64,000 nt of DNA from NCBI GenBank assembly GCA_037179385.1, contig CM074179.1, positions 4,216,001-4,280,000 of the forward strand, read 5' to 3'. Position numbers and translations under genes: made by a program. Origin of the DNA: Holothuria scabra (Eukaryota > Echinodermata > Holothuroidea > Aspidochirotida > Holothuriidae). Every line of letters starts with the position of its first letter. The stretch's first letter is position 1. Positions 33,049 through 44,904 of this stretch are shown here, in pieces. The notes under the pieces were generated by a model. It had not been told where the DNA came from, did no database searches, and saw only the letters and a list, made by a program, of their open reading frames with translations.

Positions 33049-34660
33049 AAGGCCAGGGACCCACTCATGATCGCCTTATGTTTGACAAGGTTTTAAAAAG
33101 CTAGAATAATGGAATAAGGGTTTAGTACTAGATATTTTCATGTGGATTGTACATAACATATTGAATAACAGTGGCTAGAACCATGGTTTTAGAATTAGGA
33201 TGATTATCATTATCCAACGCATTAAAGGAAAATTTAAATGTCATATTGGAATTTGTGACGGGCGAAAGTGTACCTCTAGCTTAGTTACCATGTATATGTC
33301 TATGCTGCTATTTTTTTTTTTTTTTATCCCAGACATATATTATATAAATAGGAGATGTCCGTGTGCTGCCGCGCTTGAAAACCTCGCGATTACGAGACGT
33401 CGTTCGATCGTGGTAGTACTATTGTTCGATCGACCTCTATGCCTAGCTTGCCGATATCAAGAATCATTTCAGTAAGTTCGGTAAAATAACTTGGAAAAAT
33501 AGTCATTTTAATTTGAATCTAACATTATTCTTTCTGAGGACATATATTTCCCAAATAATATTTGAAGACGTTTTAATGTAATTTGTTCATACTGTAACTT
33601 TTTTAAATTAACATGCACATTTAGCATGGTCTCGCCTAGGTCATTTATTGCAACCATAGAGCAGGATAATAAGAACTACAACTTGAACTCACTTAATCTG
33701 TGCAGAAGCTAGGCATGTCAACCCTTCCGCCATTTGGACTGGAAACAAGAGAAGTGGATTGTCTTCAGTGCATGAGGCTGCTGAATTTCACTTGAAACAC
33801 GTACAAATCAAACTGAATTTTCATGTTTAGAACTTGACACTCTGATATCTTGCCTTGTAAATTATGTACCAATACTCGACAAGAGTTGTGTGATTTATCG
33901 TTTGAGCTTTTCAGTTTCTTCTGATGATGTTGTATTTCAGTCTCGCTGAAGATAAGTTAGCTTAATTTTCTTCGATGAATGTAGACATTAGCTTTAGTGC
34001 AACTGAGACAAGTTTTGTCCCTACCTACGGACGTGCAATGTAGTCACTATAATTAAAAGAAGCGGAGTACTTACAAAATGTATACTTTATACAAACAACG
34101 TGATTACCCTGGGCTGTGCGGGGCTAATTTACAAATAAATAAATAAATAAAATATAATCCTAATGCGTTTTACATCCTCTTTTAAAATAAATTAGCTAAG
34201 CAGTTTTGTACCTGTAATATTCCTGTGTTATTCCTTGGGATATTTGATTTTACACTTGCATGAAGAGTACAGGTATCGGACCGAATCGATACAGTAAGCC
34301 TAGAAGCATAACCGGAGGTGATGTAGCAATCTCGGCTGGGTCAGAGAACTTATTCATCTTGGCTGCTACCCTGCTAATTTAAGTCATTTGCAGTGGTAAA
34401 AAATTTCTACTAATAATAATTCCGTAGAATTATTTATTTGATTTTGCGTTGCGTTGACGTTAAGCCTTCATCGTTCTATTTTTTTTTTATCATTTTAAAG
34501 CAGGCAGTGAGACGCAATGTTTGCTATATGTTTTGAGATGTGTACCGTAACGGATGCAAGAAAATTTTTGCAAGGTTTATACCTGCTATTCGTGATACAT
34601 GAAAGGTAAAACTAGCATGTATACATTTATTATTAATGCTTAAAATTATCATGCACTTTA
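33049..34660. other. Lipoxygenase 3' flank, probable 3' UTR
   Basis: AT-rich non-coding sequence. It holds a T16-like run near 33311 and an (AAAT)n tract at about 34131-34152 that contains AATAAA hexamers and could serve as a polyadenylation signal; AATAAG occurs at 33112. No second gene was seen. Confidence 0.45.
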
Positions 34661-34712
34661 TGTCCGGCTGCATGGTGAAGCTGGTTAGAGCGTCCGACGT
34701 GAAGAGGGTCAT
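34661..34712 (+). repeat. Decayed tRNA-derived SINE head
   Basis: TGCATGGTGAAGCTGGTTAG, then AGCGTCCGAC, resembles the D-arm/box A half of the SINE at 54461-54540. The TpsiC/box B half has decayed. It is not a functional tRNA. Confidence 0.55.
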
Positions 34713-36819
34713 CGTCTGTATTATAGGGATAGGTTTTGCCGAAACGGATCTTCATGCTTTATACGCACTAATGAATGTTGTCGGTGTGCTAAGTTCATTG
34801 CTTGCACACCAAGCGTGATTATAAGCTTACAAAATACACGGACTTACATTAAATTAACCCTCCCGGCCAATAAAAGATGTTGCAAAGGGCGCAACAAATA
34901 ATTGTTGCGCAAATAGCCCTGTTGTTGTCGGGGATAATTGTCAACATAGACAATAAAAAGAGTTTATAAGGATACCAAAATAGCTTCCACAACATTTTTC
35001 AAAATCATTTAAAGAGAACATTCAGGTTAAACTAAAGTAAAACTGTTATCATAGTGGTAAAGGTTTAAGTGTTTTAATGAGCAGTTTCCATTTTGCTTTT
35101 CTTCAAGTGACCGTTCTCATGATAAATGGCTATTTCTGACACTGCACGATAAACCCATGAAAATGCTTACTTCTCTACTTCCGTGGGTTTCAAAATGCAG
35201 AACATTGCATCAAATAAGCTTAAGTTTAGGCTACTTTTATTTATTATGAATTCGGTATTAAGAGAGCTAAGCAGACCTCTTGTCTTGTCTATTTCTTTTA
35301 ATTTACTTAATTAATGGCTATTTCAGAGTAGTCACATGACTTAAATAACATCAATTAATGTTTCTTCCTGCACTTATCTTGATTTCCAGATGCCAAAAAT
35401 GTATAACTAAAGGTGGTTAATTTCCATAAATTTTTCCCTCTGTAAGACTGCTTGCTATCTAGTTTTAGCAGATTTAATTTTTATCTTCACAAAGTAGCCC
35501 ATTCTTACATTAAAATCTTAATGACTTAATGAATATAATAACTGCCTTCATACTAGAATGTGGAAGAGAGGAACAGAAACATGTGCTTCCGCATGGAGTG
35601 GCAAGGTGGGGGGGGGGGGACTTGCCCTCCCCTGGAAAATAACAACCTGAAAAAACGAAGAAAACATAAAGAAAAAGACGAAGAAAAATTAACATCAATA
35701 TTTCTTAACAGTTCACCAGGTGTTTTCCTATTTATATGCGGTAAATAGGCTTTAGAAATGTCATTTCCAGCAAACTGAGAGGCATTTTGGGCCAAAAATT
35801 TCCTTGCGCTCCGCACCAACTCTTGACACTTTTCAAAGAATGTTTAATTCATTTTCTTTGAGCCCGATTTCATTGCTAAGCTGACTGCAAATCATTTCAA
35901 AACGCTGTTTTTTTTTCTTTCAAAAGACAAACTTAAATATGTATCTTCGAAAACAAAAATACTCATCAGTATGATCTTGTATATACCGTCTCCGTAATGG
36001 TAGCCTTCACGTTACTTTATCTCCCAGCATGCCATTGTACACCAATCTTTCCCAAATTTTCAAATATTTTGTTGAAATGAACAGTCTTATTTTTATGTTC
36101 GTTTTTGTTTTCTTTGAAGAGGTAAAATATTAATTGCAGTTTTAATATAATGGACCCGTAAAAGCTGGGGTAATTGGATTGCCTCCTATGACTACATATT
36201 AACCATATTTCAACATCATGTTATATTTGATTAGAAATACCTTTAGTGTAATTTGTTAATTTGGGATATTGCCTCAAGATTTCTTTTATTATTATTATTC
36301 TTGATTGAATGTTATGTTAATGCTTGCAATTGGGAGTGTTGTTTACATTTATTTCAATACAGTTCCCGTACAAAAGGGTGTCATGTCAATATACAGTACG
36401 TAAATCTGTATTTTCTAAACGTTATACTTATATAGCATTGGAGTTTATTTCCAGCAACGTATTGTAAGTTGAAGACAACAAATGCCCCCTTCCTAAAAAA
36501 TTATGTATAAGTTGAAAATTAAAGCGATTTACACAGTAAGCTGTCACGTGATATTTTCTTGAAGATATTAAGCTTAAGGGAGCACACCACTATTAGCGAA
36601 CCGGTCTTAGCGGGAAAAGTAATTCCACAGGACAGCGTAAATTTTAGGTTCTCTTTGAGTATGAACCATTCTTGTTAGAATAACCAGTTGCTGCTAATTT
36701 GTTGTGGATATAAAACAGTATATGTTTATGTTTTGATGATGCCAAATTGGGATGGAATGAAGTTGATTAGGACCGTTTCAGCACTGGGTGTGAAAACATT
36801 GCGGATTAAAAGGGGTGGG
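34713..36819. other. Geneless interval with one G-run/module repeat
   Basis: Near 35590-35645, AGTGGCAAGGTGGGGGG is followed by an A-rich tract, and a single TTTCCTTGCGCTCCGCACCA module lies at about 35756-35822. The rest is AT-rich, with no exon recognised. Confidence 0.5.
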
Positions 36820-37110
36820 TGCACATCCCATGAACATCTTCCCTCATGTAACCCAAAACCATATGCTATGGTGAATTTGTAATGCCATGATTGATAAACT
36901 CGGTTGGCTTTCATGTGAGGGTAATGAAGGAGTAATAGCTTGGTGAAAAACAGGCGATTTCAGTCACCTTGTGAATTTACAGTTGTGGGGGCACGGTCCC
37001 TAAACTTCTTCCCCACGAATTCGAAATCTTAACCGTCATTCTATGGTGAATTTGTAATACCGTGGTGGGCCAACTCATTGGCTTTCATGTGAGGGGTAGG
37101 TATACTGTAT
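36820..37110. repeat. Diverged tandem duplication, period about 175 bp
   Basis: CTATGGTGAATTTGTAAT occurs at 36866 and 37041. Each is preceded by ACTTCTTCC or CATCTTCCC and followed by TTGGCTTTCATGTGAGGG. The two units are clearly diverged. Confidence 0.75.
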
Positions 37111-40100
37111 CTTTAGTGGGGTGTGAAATTTAACAAGTCTCTGGGTGCATTTAAAGAAGGGAAAATAGTGTAAGTCAACGAAGCAGGTAATGGTCGTGAG
37201 CCCCCGTTAATTGGTTTAGAGGTAATTTATTTTGGAAATTGGTTCAAAAGTAATATCATAACAAGTCATTGGTATCGAAACTAAAATTTTGCAATCGGTT
37301 CAAATTTACGAATACATATTATAAGAACTTATAAGTATAGAAACTGAAATTTGAAATTTGGCTCACTTTTTTTTAAATTATCATATCATTTATATTCATT
37401 AGAGTTTCAGTAATGATAATTGTCAAGTGAAAAATTCTTGAATTAACCAAGGCTATATCCGAGTCTATCAAAACAAATTTTATTGACCATAGCTGTCGGC
37501 ACAATTTTGAGTTTAGCACCTTCAGATTCCGATCAGTTGCGGTTTCTAGTTTTCATACCTCCAATTTCTATACAACTCCAAAAGGGATTTTCTAACACTG
37601 TAGAATGACATTACCACTAGACAGTGCCATTTTTACACGAAGGGGACACTTTGTGTAAAAATGGTGTAAATATGGTGTAGTAGTTCACCTTTTCACATTA
37701 AAAGTACACCAAAAGTACACTTTTCCAAAGCACAGCCTACCTAGTAATTACTGTCACCTGTCAGCCAGTACTCACTTTTACACCATTTTTACACCAACCT
37801 GTCACTTGCCCAAACCGCATGCACCAACAACTTAACCCTGGGTCAAGTACTAAAACAATTACACCGATTTGGGAATCCCTAGACACAACTTACCACTAGT
37901 ATGGTATCAACATTGGTGCAAAAAGTAATTTGTCACTCAGTACTAGTGACTTACAATTTGAAAAAAATTTATCAGATGGAAAGATTCAAAGCTTGAAGGG
38001 ATAAGGACGAGATGTCTATGCAGTGCAACAGATTAAAGCTTTCTCTAAAGTCCTCCCGACCTTCTGGCAAAGGGCCGTTTGGCGAAACCAAAACTGTGTG
38101 TGACTGAAATATCGGAAGGTTAAACAATGTCAGGAGTGGTGCCAGGATTTGCCCGACAACAGGGGGCCAAGCTCCGTCCCCCGACCAAGGCTTTGAGATG
38201 CCACAAGGATGAGCCTGAAAGAAGTTTTGTTTTTTTAATGCAAAATTAAATTTCGAATTTTATTGCAACTTGATATGTTATCCCAAGAATTATGGCTCCC
38301 GACGAAATCAAAAATTTTTCCCAACCGGAGGGGGGGCAGTATACCCCACCGGAGTATTACTTCCTACCTCTTCTCTGGAGTCATACTGTGCACCCCTGAA
38401 CAACGCTGAAAAGTGCATTAACTGGCCTCGATCAAGCGAGGGTCCGTGCACGAGGGAGAAAGCATTTACCCGTGAGAGTGCATTATTTATTAGAGTGGAT
38501 CTATCTCCAAAAATTGGGAAGAGGAGAACTTTTTCAATTGTTAGTGTGATTAGCTGTCTTTAAGGAAGGACCTAAGGGTGGGGTGTTTCCCTCGCTCCCC
38601 TTCGTAAGATGTTTTCAACCACAAGGTATTCTTTTAACCAGTAAACTAAAGGCCTAATTTCCATTCTTCGCTTCGTATTCCTTAAAACTAAAAAGGACCT
38701 ATCCCCCACCCCATACCCGATCCCCTCAAACCCGATCCCCCACCCCATACTCGTTCTTGTAACACCTGCTATTCTGCATTATTCACTGGAATATCCATTT
38801 ACTAGTTCTCTGGGCCTGAATTTGTTACTGGGGTTAGAGTCACGACAATTTCTGTCTGCGCCTTTTTTTCTACTCTATGCACCAGATTATACGTATAAAC
38901 TAAGTGAGGCGCACCAACTGATTTTAACTGACAAAATGAGGTGAATATTCATGCCAAGTAATTAAAGCCAAAAAGGACTGCAGTATGGTTCATACGTGGG
39001 CGGTGTCTCCTAAAAGTTTTTGCAATTTCAAAAGATTGTAAAATGCAATTTGGGGCACTCTAGCATATATGGAATTTTTTGCAAGGAAAATGGAAGAAAT
39101 TGAGGAAAATTTAACCAAGAAATAAAAGAGGGATTTTAACCAGTATGGAGGGACTAAACCTGCTGCCCCATAATTTTTACTGGCGGGCTAGAGCCGCAAT
39201 AGCTTTGATTATCATGCATAACTTGAATCAAACTCAAAAAATAGAAATTTTTAGACCCTTGAGGTCGGATGTGTGTTTTAGTTAATTGGGTTGGATGAAA
39301 AGACACAACCGGCTAAGGATAATGCCCTCGTGATGCATACTTTTAGTTGGCATTTCAAAAGTTTGGGTGGCGAAGTGACTGCCTGTGAGAAAACAGCCTT
39401 AAATAAAAAGGATACGTTTTGACCCCGAATAGAGCAAACACATTTGGTAATCTGAATCTTCATCATTCTGATCATACATAAAAAAAAAAAAAAAAAATTA
39501 TCTGTAGAAAAATATCTTCGCCCGAGTAAAACTTTAAACAGGTGGTTGAATGACATTTGGCCAATTTCTTGGAAGAGACAATTTCTCGTGAAACCATGTT
39601 TGGCTTCACTGATAAGCACGCCGAGTACTGAAAAAGCAGTATAGTTTTCTATTAAGCTATTTCAGTACGAAGTCTTCTCACTTGGTGATGGTTAAGAACA
39701 GGCCAGTAGCCACTAGGGGTGGGGCATGTGGGAATGTGTCCCCCTATCCATCCGATAAAATATGTCTTTCATTGAAGGATAAAAAATATTTCACCAAAAT
39801 CACCACAACTAAACCGTCGAGTTCAAAATAAGTTCTCTCAGTATCGAAAATTGCGCACCGGCATTTTGCTGTATATAGGCTTAACCTTTTCAAGGGAAAA
39901 GCTTAAGAGGACACTTCATTGTGTTAGACCCCTTCCTAGGTCGGTGTGAAACTCCTGTATGGGTGTACCAATTGGGCTTCTGACCTGGTTAAAACCCCAA
40001 ATCGGCCATCTTTGGAAATCTCTGGTAACATTTCGGAAATCGATTTGGGTGGCACGCCTTCCTCATGTCCATCCCCCGTTTTTGGACCACTAAAAAAAAT

Positions 40101-42472
40101 TTCTGTCCATGAAAAGAAAGTCTTCTACCTGGAAAATCGTTAAGGGTAGTGTGAAATGTCAGCAAAATGACCTAACTTCACTTGGCAGTTGTGGAGTGAA
40201 TTTTTCCAAGGAAAAATCCGCTGGAATTATTTCAATATCTTTTACGGTTCTTAAGATATACCTGTTCAAAGTTCGAACGTTTCTGAAGAAAGTTGCTGCT
40301 AATGCAAAAATAATGTTGTAAAGTGTTGCGTAGTGTTGACATTTCTTTTGTTATCCCTGTATAAATTATCTCTTAATTACACATTAGTTAGTTTATATGG
40401 TTTGGTAATTGATACTGAAGATTTACAAGACACAAATTAAACTGCCAAAATAAAACCTTCAGGACAAACTAATGCTTTAACTGTCCTTGAAATGAAGATT
40501 GTAAAAACAAAGGATAACATTAGCAATATATGGTATGTCCCTCCTATGACATCACGAGATTTGCATATTGATTTGCGAGATTTGCATATTGAGCTTATAT
40601 TTATTTATGACCAAGTGAAAATCAGAAATTGTCCTGTGTAATGGTCAATTTTTGATGGATTTTGATGGAAATTGTGGCTATTTTCATGGTTTTTAATGCT
40701 TTTTACATCCAATACCCATTTTTGTCACTTTCATGTCACACGATCCCTTTAGAGCTTTCAAAGTTTGCTCCTTTGCCTCTCACGGAGTAATTTATTGCTA
40801 CATATTGATAATAATTACAACATTAACATATAGACTTGAAGCGCGCGTAAGCGCGCGAAAATTGATAGTTAGCAAGAGATGTGAGTAAATTCTGATAGTT
40901 TGAGAACCACTTCTCCTATAAATTGATTAACATTGATCAAACAATTTGTGAAAATACTTCACCTTTCCCTCTACATTCATCTTTAGCCTTAACGTCGTGT
41001 GGTATCATTTAAAAAAATAAAAAGAAAAATATTTACAAAAATCGATTGGGGCACGTGCCCCCCCCCCCCCCCACGTGCAATATATTGGTCAAATATATTG
41101 GTGTTGCATATCACTAGGTGATGGCAATGCCCTCATGTCCGTTAATGCTGAGGAGGCAGCGGGGAGCAGCTTCCCCTCCAGAAAACTGAAAGTATTACGC
41201 TATCACATCGATCAGGACAAATATTTACTGTTTCACGCGGAGCTCGAAACTGCGAGTAGCTACCCGAAAATTCGGCCACAACAACGAGAGAGACAATAGT
41301 TTAAGGTCACGGGGTCAACGGCCTACGGAAGCCGATGCGGGGCGGGCTACGTCCGCTTTTCCGCCCACTCCCGAGGCGCGCAGATATGCCCCGATCGGAG
41401 CACAACGGTAAAGGGTTAAGTTGGCTAAATTTACGCATTCAGTTTACTTATGCTGGTTATAAGGAAAGGGTTTGCTTTGTTGCAGTGAGGCTCGGCTCTT
41501 AAATTTTTACTTAATTTCTACATCTTTCTTACAATTCCTTTTTAACTCTTGATCTTGCGTTACCTTTGAATCCTATCATGATATTGACAGATTCAAGGTT
41601 CATATGTTTAACTTATTATTACTAAACATTGTTACTATATCAGTGGCAGTCATTTTTTCCGAAATCTCGGTTGACACAACAACAAAATATTCTAAACGTT
41701 AAGTTTTGATTAGACTAGCTGTTAAGTCAACCTGTGAGAAACGTAATCTTTTAACCATTGTTTTCCTTATTATAATATTATGTTGTAATTGCAACATTAG
41801 TAGACATTTGGATATTTCAGCTCGGTTGATATGGGTCAGGAAAATAAGACTACAATTATATTTTGGTATTAAGTTTAGGTTGTGAATAAATGCTGAATTC
41901 GAATGTGTTCAAATCATTTTGCATGAAGTTTTTCCTTATTGTTTTATGTTGTAATTGCACTTTTGTGACCTTTTTTGCCTCTTCTGCTATCTTGATTGAC
42001 CTGAATTCTCACAAAAATGTTCTGAAATGTAAATGCGATTTCACAGCATAGAATATGGGAAACAAAAAAGAGCTTCTGTAACAAATACTTTTAGAGATAA
42101 TTCTCCTTACTGTTGTGTTACTCATTATTTTAGCATTTAGAGCCAATTTATTATAACCAAAAATATGTTGATGTTATAGATCGAAACAAAAATTTCCAGA
42201 AGAATATTTTGTTGATACTTACATTGCAATTTGTACATAAAGTTAAGTAACTTGGGCAGAGGTATCTTTATAATATATTTTGTCTTAATATTATTTTAAA
42301 TTGACACACTAATTGCTTAAGCGGATATTGAACTTCTCCATAATTTAAGTAAACCTGAATTGTGAAAGGCATAGGCATATTTTGAAATATAATTTATAAT
42401 TTTTACCTTACCTGCCCAAAATATGGCCAAATATTAGAGACAACTGTTAGGCAAAAGTATTTCACTGATACA
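37111..42472. other. Long geneless interval
   Basis: The interval is AT-rich. Near 37630-37800 are several TTTTTACACCATTTTTACAC motifs and their partial complements, probably a small inverted-repeat element. At 41052-41077 CACGTG, a C run and CACGTG are followed by an unusually GC-rich stretch (41130-41400). A 74-codon frame at 41075-41299 is not recognised. I found no gene with domain support. Confidence 0.4.
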
Positions 42473-42662
42473 GGCGCGTAGCCAGGACTCTGTCATGGGA
42501 AGGTTTTGGTGTCGGGGGGGGGGGGGGGCTTAGGGCACGACATGAGGGAAAAGTCTGAGGATAGAGAGAATAAACCGTTATTTTAGGTGTTTTGGCATTT
42601 GCAAGGTTGGGTCATGGGGGGTTCTAACCCCAAAAACCACCCCCATGATAACACCACTGCAT
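42473..42662. mobile_element. Short member of the GCGTAGCCAG/G-run family
   Basis: It begins CAGGCGCGTAGCCAGGACTC, carries a run of about 14 G near 42515, and ends ATAACACCACTGC, a degenerate complement of the start. About 190 bp, non-coding. Confidence 0.55.
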
Positions 42663-42859
42663 TGATACTTGTATATTATTTTTATGTCAAGTAAATATTA
42701 TAACTTGCTTTGAACCATATCGTTGTTTCTGTCATCTTGGTTTTGATGGATCTTTCCTTCATATTGAAAAAAGAATACAAGAACTGTGTTGTTATTAGCT
42801 GAACCAATATGTAAATAATTGCAAATATTGTAACGCTCATACTTTTTTGCATGCATCAG

Positions 42860-43005
42860 TCAAGGAGCTTTGCGGGTTCATATAGAAGCTACACGGGATT
42901 GTGCGGAGCGGTATAGAGCTCCATGGGATTATGCGGAGCGGCATATAGCTTCAAGGAATTACGTGGGGCCGTGAGAATCAGTTGGGATTAAGCGGAGCTC
43001 CTTGA
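42860..43005. repeat. Four 30-bp units bounded by inverted TCAAGGAGCT
   Basis: The block opens with TCAAGGAGCT and closes with AGCTCCTTGA. Between them GCGGAGCG or its variants recur at 42903, 42933, 42963 (GTGGGG) and 42992, about 30 bp apart. Each unit reads roughly GGGATTATGCGGAGCGG, TATAGAGCTCCAT. The function is unknown. Confidence 0.85.
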
Positions 43006-44219
43006 TCCCTGTATTGACGCTTCTCTTCTATTTACGTTATTTCATTGTGTACGAGTTGTAACTCTTTTTAATTATTGTGTGTTGAGAGAGATTATCTACA
43101 GGATAATCCCTTTATTGTTCATGCCTATTATTTGTATTTGCTGCTTTGCATTGACGTGATGTAACTTCATGTAACATTACGTAAGAAGGTATGTGTTGTA
43201 AAAACGATGTCATGTTTTGGGGTATTCTTTGGTAAAGTAGTGAATAACTTTACAAATGCGAATTATCTTAGACAACTTTAACTGTTATTGTAAGCCTTGG
43301 TCTTATCATTTATGTTGAAGGAGGTGATTACTCTAATGCCATTCAAGGGGTTTATTTAAAAGAAGTACGGTATACGTATACAAGTTAGTCGGAGACAGTT
43401 AGACGCCGAGAGGGCATTCCCATGCCTGGCACACTTATGGAGATACAGCAGGGAAGGACAAGCTAACAAGGCAGTCTACACTTCAGGTTGGTAGTAGGTT
43501 AACGCCCTTCAACTACCAGCCGGTGTTTAAAGGCGCCTCTGAAGTTACGCTTGCCAATAACTGCTGTCATTTCTTGCCAATTACTGTTTCTTATAATTTC
43601 AGCTTATTTTACCGTGTGGAGTAAGTTTAGAAAAGTTTAAAAAGTCTCAAGAATAATTGTTTCTTTTAAGCCACGGGCTTCCCAAATGTGTCGCGATTCT
43701 TTTTCTCTTTAATTTGTCGTAAATATCTTACCCTTACTATGGTACTTTTCCATTTTCGGGCAAATGCATGAAAGAATTTGGATATTCGAAAATTTCGGGC
43801 ATTGTGTTGTGATTATCTGTGAAATAACGGTCACGAATAATAGCTTTTTGAGCTGCCCGGAGGTGAAGTGACTTTTTTAGAATCTTGGCCTAGTTTTTCA
43901 TGAAACTTTTATTGCGACGATATGACGTTTTTTTCCTTTTTTCCGGTATATCGTTTTGAGATTTCGGCCACATTTAGGAATTTTCTGAAAAATCATCCCA
44001 TTTTTTCAAAATTAAAGGGCTGTCCGAACTATTTCCAAATTCCTGCCCGAATTTTTCCCAAATTCTTGCCCGATTTTAGATTTTGCGGAAATTTGGGGCA
44101 GTCTTCCTCCTGCCACGTCTCGTAGGCCACTGGGTATGTCCACTTAAGCCAAGAGCTAAGTGAGTTTTCGGTAACAGAGGTAAGGCAGTAAGGTTGCGAC
44201 CCTTGGGACAGCATTGACC
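43006..44219. other. Geneless interval
   Basis: No coding signal or clear repeat. Weakly repeated TTTCCCAAATT/CCCGATTTT strings occur near 43960-44110. Confidence 0.4.
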
Positions 44220-44904
44220 CCAGGGGCGTAGCCAGGATTTAAAAGTTGCAGGCACAAAGCAGGGGTGCCGCCAGGATGTTGGTATTGCGGGGGGGGGGGG
44301 GGGCAGATGACACAGGAGACCATCTAAGGGGAGCGCCACCATGAGTTGGCGCGGAGCGTACGACGAAAATTTTTTGTTTCACAGACCCGCCAGATGGCAG
44401 GAAATGGCCACTACGACTCTGCTTGAACCTAATGGAAACCCTCTCAAAAGTGCTATTTTTTAATTCATAGTTCTCACTTCTAGTGGAAAACTGAATATAG
44501 AACAGTGAGAGTGCGGTGGCGAAGAATATCTGAACTGTCTCTCGCCTTGGTGGCTTAAGCTTATACTGTTATCTCGTGGTTCAAAACCCAGATGACTCGG
44601 GAAACCATCTAAGCGGAGCGCCACCACGAGTTGGCGCGGAGCGCACTGAGAAAATTTTGGTTCCACAGACCCTCCCAGATTGCAGGAGATGGCCTGTACG
44701 ACTCTATTTGTACCTCACCCCGCCCCCTACGAAAATAAAGAGCTGAAACGCGTTTTCAGGCGATTTCATATTTGAAATCGGCAATTTTGAAGTTTCCTTT
44801 CATTTATATATGTTCCATTCTTATATGTGCTTTTTTTTAAAGACGACTTATCCAAAAAAGTGTCGGCCCGAGCTGACAGTGCTACATACTGGCTACGCCC
44901 CTGG
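44220..44904. mobile_element. 685-bp non-autonomous DNA transposon with CCAGGGGCGTAGCCAG termini and an ACC target duplication
   Basis: The left end CCAGGGGCGTAGCCAG (44220-44235) is matched exactly by the complement of 44889-44904. ACC flanks each end (44217-44219 and 44905-44907). Inside are a run of about 17 G near 44290 and two AAGCGGAGCGCCACCA modules (44321-44409 and 44605-44693), in the orientation opposite to those at 18265-18695. There is no open frame of note. It gives clear boundaries for the repeat type whose single ends litter this window. Confidence 0.88.
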
